A stretch of 64,000 nt of DNA from Aricia agestis. Taxonomy: Eukaryota > Arthropoda > Insecta > Lepidoptera > Lycaenidae. This document shows, in pieces, positions 11,201 to 20,200 of this stretch (within the stretch, counting starts at the first letter, position 1; each line of letters starts with the position of its first letter). Position numbers and translations under genes: made by a program. The notes under the pieces were generated by a model. The model worked only from the letters and a program-made list of their open reading frames with translations, had not been told where the DNA came from and did no database searches. The stretch spans positions 10,539,262-10,603,261 of the forward strand of contig NC_056418.1 in the NCBI RefSeq assembly GCF_905147365.1, written 5' to 3'.

Positions 11201-14200
11201 ATGAATAACTTGTATGAAAAGATCTGGCTCAGTAAAGTAGTAGTAGAATATTTAGAGGAGTATCATTATTTGCTTCCGACATACGAAGACTTGTTAGAGG
11301 TCGTGCGCGAATCTAAAATACCGGATCTAGATGATAAATTCATGACTGAAGAAATGCTACACAAGCATGCACAGTTTGTGTGCGATCAAGTGGTAAGCTT
11401 GGAGGCCGACGAAGACGACGAGCCTCTCATCACATTGCCTTGCATCAGAGAATTGATAAAACTTATGGGTATAAAATTCGGTAAGAGAAGGATTCGTGCT
11501 AAGATAGATTACAAGAAAGTCGATAAAAAGGCCTGGACGAAAGCTACGACTACGCCTCTAGTGAGAAAAACATTCGAAAGTTTCTTCACAAATCAATTGG
11601 ACAAAACCAATCATGAGGTGGTCTTGAGACGAAAGAGGTGCGGTGTTTGTGAAGCTTGCCAGCTACCCGACTGCGGGGAGTGTAACGCCTGTCGGGCAAT
11701 GGCCAAATTTGGTGGACACGGCCGGACTAAGAAAGCCTGCGTCAGAAGGTTATGTCCCAACATGGCCGTGGAACAAGCCGAGGACTCGGAACCGGACGAC
11801 GAAGACGAGTACCAGAGGGCGGCAGAGAAGAGGCAATTGGATAAGATCGACGATGCCGTACCCGTCAAGCTGACGGGCTCCAACAACAGACAAATAAACT
11901 GGATAGGGGAGCCCGTCAAAGCGGACGCCACGAAAATATACTACGATAGGGTGGAAATCGACGGGGCCGAACTAAAGAATGGCGATTTCGTAATGGTAGA
12001 AACGTGTCAAAGTAATATACCATCTTTGGTTGCGAGAATAACTTACATATGGAAAGATATCGGCAACCCTAAAAGCGGCTTCTTCCACGGGGAAGTATTC
12101 ATACGGTCCTCGGACACCGTTTTAGGGGAAGTGGGAGACCCGCGAGAAATATTTTTGGGGGACCGGTGTTGTCACGGGGCTCCGTTGTCCTCCATACTGA
12201 GGAAAGCTTGCGTAGAAAGAATAAATATGCCTTCGGATTGGTTCATGTTGGGCGGCAAAGAAGTGGAAGAGAACCTATGCGAGGATGACGGGAAAACATA
12301 CTTCTACAAGAAATACTACGAAAGGTTCACCGCTCGGTTTGAAGATCTACCTGTCGATCCCGTCTGCCCCAACGAGCTCAGGAAACATAGATTTTGTCCG
12401 TCTTGCGAAAGGAAAACGAGAAAAGACGCTAGAGACATACCCAAGATATCGGGAAAACTCGCGGGGAAGTCGGCGCTCGTCCCGGAATCGAACCGCACGG
12501 AGTGGACGAGCATTCGCTGGAGGGAGTACGATTACAAAAAAGGCTGCGGAGTGTTTCTGAAGCCGGGAACGTTCAAATTCAAGAACAATTTCAGCAGCAC
12601 CTGCAACGGGAAGCTGAAACTGGATAAAGTGGACGAAAATATCTACCCGGAGTACTACAGGAAGAGCGACAATAACACGCGGGGATCCAACGTGGACACC
12701 GGCGAGCCGTTCTGCGTGGGCTACGTCGCCGCCGTCGCCGCCGCCGGGCACGGGCCGCTCGTCGTGCCCCAGGACATATATATCAGGGTCCACGTCCTGT
12801 ACAGGCCCGAAAACACCACCGCCAGGTTCCCCCAGCACGAGGACCTCAACGTTGTGTACTGGAGCGAGGAGATAAGGGAGGTGTCGTTCGCCGCCGTCGA
12901 GGGGCCGTGCGAGATCGTCTACGTCGAGAACATTCCCAACCGGGAGAACATCTACGAGTGGCTCGAGGCCGACCCCGCTCGCATGTACTTCAGGTCGGCG
13001 TTCGACCGGAGCACGGGGCGGGTCGAGGACGTGCCGGACGCCGCCCGCACCGTCGGCCGCGTCGATCGGGCCAAGGACAAGGGCAAAGGGAAGGGCAAGT
13101 CGAGCAAACCCGCCGAGCCGAGCGCCGTCGAGCCCCCGGACGCGCCCGTGCGGCCGCTGCGGACGCTGGACGTGTTCGCCGGCTGCGGCGGGCTGTCGGA
13201 GGGCCTGCACCGCGCCGGCGTCGCCGAGTGCCGCTGGGCGATCGAGAACCTGGAGGCCGCCGCGCACGCCTACTCGCTCAACAACCGCGGCTGCGTCGTG
13301 TTCAAGGAGGACTGCAACGCGCTGCTGCGGGACGCCATGGCGGGCGCGCCGCACAGCGCGGGCGGGCTGCGTCTGCCGCGCCAGGGCGAAGTGGAGCTGC
13401 TCTGCGGCGGCCCGCCCTGCCAGGGCTTCTCCGGCATGAACAGGTTCAACTCGCGCGAGTACTCCAACTTCAAGAACTCGCTAGTCGCCTCGTACCTGTC
13501 CTACTGCGACTACTACCGCCCGCGGTACTTCATCCTGGAGAACGTGCGGAACTTCGTCGCGTTTAAGCGGGGCATGGTGCTGAAGCTGACGCTGCGGGCG
13601 CTGCTGGACATGGGCTACCAGTGCACATTCGGCGTGCTGCAGGCGGGCAACTACGGCGTGCCGCAGACGCGGCGGCGGCTGGTCATCCTGGCGGCGGCGC
13701 CGGGGCTGGCGCTGCCTCTGTACCCGGAGCCCACGCACGTGTTCAGCCGGCGCGCCTGCTCGCTCGCCGTCACCATCGACGGCAAGAAGTTCCTCACGAA
13801 CATGCGGTGGGACGAGGCGGCGCCGCGGCGGACGTGCACGATCAGGGACGCCATGAGCGACCTGCCGCCGATATGTAACGGGGCCAGCAAGGTGGAGATC
13901 GAGTACGCGTCGATGGCCGAGACCCACTTCCAGCGGCTGGTGAGGAGCAGGGACGAGAGCGTGAAGCTGCGCGACCACGTGTGCAAGAACATGGCGCCGC
14001 TCATCCAGGCCCGCATCGCCAGGATACCCACCGCCCCGGGCTCCGACTGGAGGGATCTACCCAATATATCCGTTGCCCTCTCCGACGGTACTAAATGCAA
14101 GGTAAAAAACTTTTCTATTACGTGGTAGATCATATTACAGAATTTTGTTGATATTACAATTTAATTACTTATAACGAAGTACAATTATTATTTTTAACAA

Positions 14201-17200
14201 AAAATTAAAACCGACTTCCAAGGTAAAATCAATAATAACATCCTTATAATATGAACTAAAAAGTATTAAATAATTTTTTCTATCTAATAGTGCCTTTTTC
14301 CGTATTCGGCTAAAACTCAACTATTTCAATCTTCATCATTTTGAAGTCGGTACCAGACAGCTAAATCTTCAGTTTGCCAGAACTTTTGTAACTGGCACCA
14401 ACTTATGAAGACAACAAAAATTATGAAGATTGAGTACAGAAATAGTTGAGTTTTAGCCGAATACGGAAAAAGGCACTATTAGATAGAAAAAATTGTTTAA
14501 TACTTTTTAGTTCATATTATAAGGATGTTATTATTGATTTTACCTTGGAAGTCTGTTTTAATTTATTGTTAAACATAATAATTTCACTCTTTTTAGTTAC
14601 CTAGTAAACTATCGCGTACTATACGTAGAATAATTAAGAGGCCGTACTATCTTTTCTACTGCTCTCTTCACATTCACGCCCGTCTTTCATATGCCGGGTG
14701 AAAAAGGACGATCGCCAAGTTAGCGGGCAGTTATAGGTTTTCTGGTTTTTAAAGGGTTTTTTATATGAAAGTGGTAAAAAGTAATTCCAACATTGTATAG
14801 ACGACTTTCTCAACAGTACATTGTATTTTTTTCATACCGTTAAGACGGTAATACAATCTATAAACAGGTGATATTCTAAACCTTTTACAGCAAAAATCAC
14901 AAAACTGTCGCGGGTTTGAGTTGGATTATTTAAAGATACTTAAAAAAAATAAAAAATCTAGCTGCAACATTAGATTATAATTGAATTAATGATCTTACAT
15001 GTTGTGCATTAGAACTTATAGAAATACTGTATTTTAACTGTTAAATCACGTCTGTAAAATGAGCGAAATCGGCAAAATTTCGTATACGGACTCTTAATAC
15101 ACTATATTATTCTACATATCTTATTACAAGCTCACCGGTGAGCGAGACACAATAGAATAACAATAGATTTCCAAGAGTCCACGATTGAAGGATTATTTTT
15201 TATTTTATTTATTTAATAGGAGTATAATCAGTAAAACCGTTTCGGAGGAGTAAGGACACGAGAATTTTAAATAATTTATGAAGATAAGAAGATGTACTTA
15301 TTTATCGTATTAAATACTAAGTAATATTATAAGGCACTTATTTAAAGGGGCAGTTGTAAATTGCAGTTTTGGTAAGTTAAAAATTATAAATGGCACGTGT
15401 AATAACTAGTTTAGCAGTTAAAACTAAGCAGTAAGTAAAGTAAACAAAAATGAGTTATAAAAAATAATGAAATGGATCATTGAAAACATTATTGAACAGT
15501 AAAATAATTAAATGAGCGGTAAAAATTAATGAATTACGTGTGGGCAGTAACGAATCGGAATTTGTCAGTAAGAAATCTCATTCTAAGCAGTTTTTTAAAC
15601 AATGAGGTGGTAAAATATAATAAAATCGGCCCAGTGCGAGTCGAACTCGCCCATGGAGGGTTCCGTACCGTTATAAAGCGAAAGTAAGACGGTCGCCGGC
15701 TGCTGCTGCAGCACGCTCGCTGCGCTCGCTCGGCTCCCTCTGTGTTGTGGTCTAAGTTCTAACCTAACCTAACCTACTCTTGGACTTTCTGGATTGTTTG
15801 TTTTTGTTTTGGCGGGGGGCTGTTGGCCCCCCCGTCCCCCCGCTACGGTATCCGTGGTTAAGTAGGCCTTCTGTTAAGTCGTTATCGAACCGCTCATTCC
15901 ATCATTTTTATCTCTCATTCAGTTATTGGACTGCCCAATTACTTGGGAGACATGCATTTATCGAAGCAGCTTACTTCTCAGAAGTAATGTCAAATGTGTG
16001 CCTTACGCTCTGGAGCTAAGGCTGAATTTGTTATGTTTAATTTTGGTGACATTGGTGACCCTGACGTGGTAATGATGATGATGAATGTAATTTGCAGAGT
16101 AGCATATGCTTTCAGTTCATAAAACAGCGCCTAAGCCCCCAAACTTGTATTTATAAGGAAACCATAGTATACCTCGGTGCAAAATCTTGCGTTTTGGTAG
16201 CATATGCTCAGGATGCTTCTTATAAAACCAAAATCACCATATGTTTCCATATAAATTTCGAGGAGTTCCCTCGATTACTCATGGATCCCTTCATCAGGTC
16301 ACCACTTTTAATATACACAAATAAAAAAATTAAAAAAAATATATATCCACAGCCGAACATATAACCTCCTTTTTGGAAGTCGGTTAAAAATATGATTTGA
16401 GTACATAATAAATATCTTGAAAATTATAAAAATCTCGTCTCGGTGTCTTCAAATGATTTTGAACTCCTAACCAGACTTTTTTTATATATCATGTAATGAA
16501 AATTTTGTGGTAAGTTTGAAAATTTAAAATTCGGTCTGGACGTGCGTAGTGTTGAGTTCATTTTTACTTAAAATATAAAAAAAGTAATCACTCCAGGTTC
16601 TCCAATATCGGTACGAAGACAAGAAGAACGGTCGGTCTTCCACCGGCGCGCTGCGCGGCGTGTGCGCGTGCGCGGCGGGCGGCGCGTGCCAGCCCGGCGA
16701 CAAGCAGGAGAACACCCTCATACCCTGGTGTCTGCCGCACACCGCCAACAGACATAACAACTGGGCGGGGCTTTACGGTACGTTGTAGACGCAGATTTAG
16801 GGTCACCGCAGATATACAATTTCAAGTTGGCCGACTATCGTACAAGTAAATTGTGTAGTCTCACAATTTAATTGGACAACTTTTTAATTGTGGGTAATCG
16901 GAAAGGAATCGCGGTTGATACGTTTGTTGTACCATCGAGGAAGTTGATTCCTATGCAATTGACAGACCAACGTGATTTGGTCGAATATGTCAATTCAATG
17001 TTAATTGTGATCTGTCAGCTGGGTTTGACGTAACGCAACCAAACTACTTAGGTCCCCGATTTGCATAGGAATCAACTGCTCTGATAGTACATTTTAGTTG
17101 GAAAAATGTACGAGCTCTCATAAGCCGCTATAGCTATAATTATTGGCTATGCGATTTAGTTGGCCAACTTGAAATTGTAAGTCTGCGGTCGCTCTTAATT

Positions 17201-20200
17201 TCTAAAAAACTTTTTTTCCTAGCCATGTATGTAATTGATTACATTCATCAAACAATTTTTTTTTAATGAAATAAAGATGGAATGCAACTTCCGTCGCCCA
17301 TGGACACTCGCAGCATCAGAAGAGCTGCAGGTGCGTTGCCGGCCGAGGGTAGGGATGGAAAGGGAAGGGAATAGGGGAGGGGAGGGTAGGGAAGGGAATA
17401 GGGTAGGGGATTGGGCCTCCGGTAAACTCACTCACTCGGCGAAACACAGCGTAAGCGCTGTTTCACGCTGGTTTTCTGTGAGAACGTGGTATTTCTCCGG
17501 TCGAGCAGGCCCATTAGTGCCGAAGCATGGCTCTCCCACTACCTAAAAAATTTGCTGTACTTACTGTTTTTATGGGACGTTTACATTCAGCCACTGCCGC
17601 TGCTCCTCGAAATGCCGACAATATTGCTCTGAATACTTAGCGGCAGTGTGTATGTGGCCCTCGTATCGAGTTAGTTCGTTGTGAAAGTAGCTGCGCTAAA
17701 ATAGAACTTTTTTTAAATTTTTATGGGAATATTCATGAAATTGGGGCATTTCTTGTAGAAATATAGAAGTCAAAAGAGACTATCAGAACTGCTAATTTCA
17801 CTACTAACTGTACACAGGGGATACATACCCTAAACTCTAAAGCAACGTCATTCAACCTTTTTTATGATCCGACATTTCAGAAATTGGATTTTCTCAAAAA
17901 ATCACTCAACAAACAACAGAATTATCATCATTATTCCCGATCTAAACCTTTAAAAGACTATGAAAGTAGTATGTGTATATTTCTGAGCAGGTCGTGTATG
18001 CTGGGACGGATACTTCAGCACGACGGTGACGGACCCGGAGCCGATGGGCAAGCAGGGCCGCGTGCTGCACCCCGACCAGCACCGCGTCGTCTCCGTCAGG
18101 GAGTGTGCGCGCTCGCAGGTAACACAACGCTCTCTTTGTTGTGAAGCCTAAAAGTTTTATACATAATGTTGTGCATGTTCTTAATGAGGGTGTTTGACAT
18201 TCTATTTGCCACCAGGTGCCGCTATGTAGCCTTAGAGCAGTGGTCCCCAACCTTTTTTTCTTGCGGACCACAAACATGTTTTGTTCGTGGTGTCGCGGGC
18301 CGCATCAAAAATTATTTAGGGTTTTTTTTTTTTTTTTTTTATTAAAAAATTGTGGCCGTCTATGGACTGTTCGTCCATATCCTTTTTTTGTTATTTTATT
18401 ATTTAGATTTTTCGCACCAAGGATAATTGAAATAATATTATGAATTTTAATTAATTGTGGTCCATCACGCCATGGACACTTTTTTTTTTTTTAACATTAC
18501 TAATATATATTTATATATATACTTAGTAGAATAGACTATAATATATTATACATATAATAAATAAATATATATTTATTGTTTTATAAATTACATAATAATA
18601 ATATGTTTTGAACGGTGAGGTCCCAGTGGGTGTGGCGGCCAGTAGGTCCGACATTTTCCGATTTCCTTAGATTTTATGCTGCTCCACCCTTTGCCTTTAG
18701 ATGTTGTGACATTGGCTTGGTGGAGAGGGGTCACTCAAGCTGGGTGGAGTTTCTAGGGTGTTAAAGAGATATCGTTCTGTGTCGAATCTACCCGCCATGT
18801 GGCTTAGGACTTTATCGTTCCTGTCTTTTATAGCCATTTTTATGTTATAATCTCTTATGTGTTCGGTTGACACCTCCGTGGCTCTTTTTATGAAGCTTGC
18901 CACAGCGTCTCCATCAGTGTCAGTGTAATAGACACAGGTGTTAGTGTGCCGGGATATGGCTACAACTGCATGAGGAACGCTGTCATGGATTGCCAGCTTT
19001 CCGGACTTGGTCTGTATGATGATCACCGAGGGACTCGTTAATCCCTGAGCTTCATGGATTGTGAGGACGCGAGAGTCCGTTCCCGATCCATAGCCTGTAT
19101 TAGTGAGGGCTGCTTTCTCCTCTTGTGTGTGGACAAGATACAGGGTATTTAGATTGGCTTTAGGTATTCTCGCTCCTGTATACTTCTCCTGGGTGATGCT
19201 GGTTACCAGGTTTGGACGAGTGTAATTAAGTTTAAAGAGGTTTTCACGCTCTATAAACGGGAGTTGGTTAATATCTCCAATGAGGATGACATCGTTGGCG
19301 CCTGTTAACTGATTCGCCATGACGATTGAGCCGAAATGGTTCATGAGGGCCTCGTCAACTATCAACTTTTTGTAGGTTTCTTTTGTCCCATTTACCAGCA
19401 AAGAGGCCATGGTACGAACTTTATCTTTAACTTTGTTGCCAGTTCGTAGCGATAGCCTTTGCTTTAGATCCTCGGCTGCTTCGATTGTCGTTGTTATTAT
19501 AACGTCTGTTTCCTCATTGAAGTTATTAATGATCCAAGTTGTCTTCCCACATCCAGGAACCCCATTGACCCACGAGTAGTTGATAGGTTTCGCGAATATA
19601 TCCCAGTCCATGCTGGATTCGGGGTCCCCAGATAGGACTTCTGCCATTTCTAGTATCCTGTCTTCCAGCATTATTCTGGTACATTTAGGGTTACTGTAAT
19701 TATTTAGGGTTAAAAAATAACATTCTTCAAAATTAAGGATTTAAAAGTGGAAAAAATTTTACGACTATCACGTAGACTTTACGTTATTTTGCCGGTGGGT
19801 GTGAATTTCAAAATTGTTTAACATCACGCGGGCCACAAATAAAGTCCCGGCGGGCCGCATACGGGCCGCGGGTTGGGGTTAAAACCAGTCCACACGACGC
19901 GTTGCGTCGACGCAGCGCTGCCGTTGCGTTGTTTTACATACAAAATACAAATACCCAAGGCGTTCACAGTTTTACACATGTCGGACAGCAGCCCCCGAGA
20001 CGAAACGGGAGGGGGTGTTGACGTTAAGACTGCTTTATAATAATGCTGCGTGAAGCAGTGCCCGTGTGGCCGGCTATGCGGCAGCGCTGCGTCGATGCAA
20101 CGCGCCGTATGGACTGGCTCATTCAAACTGCTGTCATATGTCACGATAACATGCCCATTTGACACGATAGACTGGTGGCAAGAAGAATTTCAAACACCCT

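Larger units (their letters stand above)
18238..19888. mobile_element. hAT-like non-autonomous element carrying a viral helicase
   Basis: The left end CAGTGGTCCCCAACCTTTTT with GCGGACC is the typical terminus of hAT elements. The right end holds the counterpart GCGGGCCGCATACGGGCCGC then GGGTTGGGG, but the last bases are lost where MITE L1 starts. No hAT transposase is present. The interior is mainly the helicase ORF and its flanks. Confidence 0.65.

Noticed and set aside
12347..13354. 335-codon open frame on the minus strand
   Set aside because: It lies entirely over Dnmt1 exon 4, has alanine/arginine/proline-rich low-complexity composition, and results from the GC-rich codon use of Dnmt1.
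12907..13566. 219-codon plus-strand frame in another phase
   Set aside because: Shadow of Dnmt1 exon 4; arginine-rich and without domain features.
13481..14133. Further minus-strand frames of 160-165 codons
   Set aside because: Also shadows of Dnmt1 exon 4; no conserved blocks.
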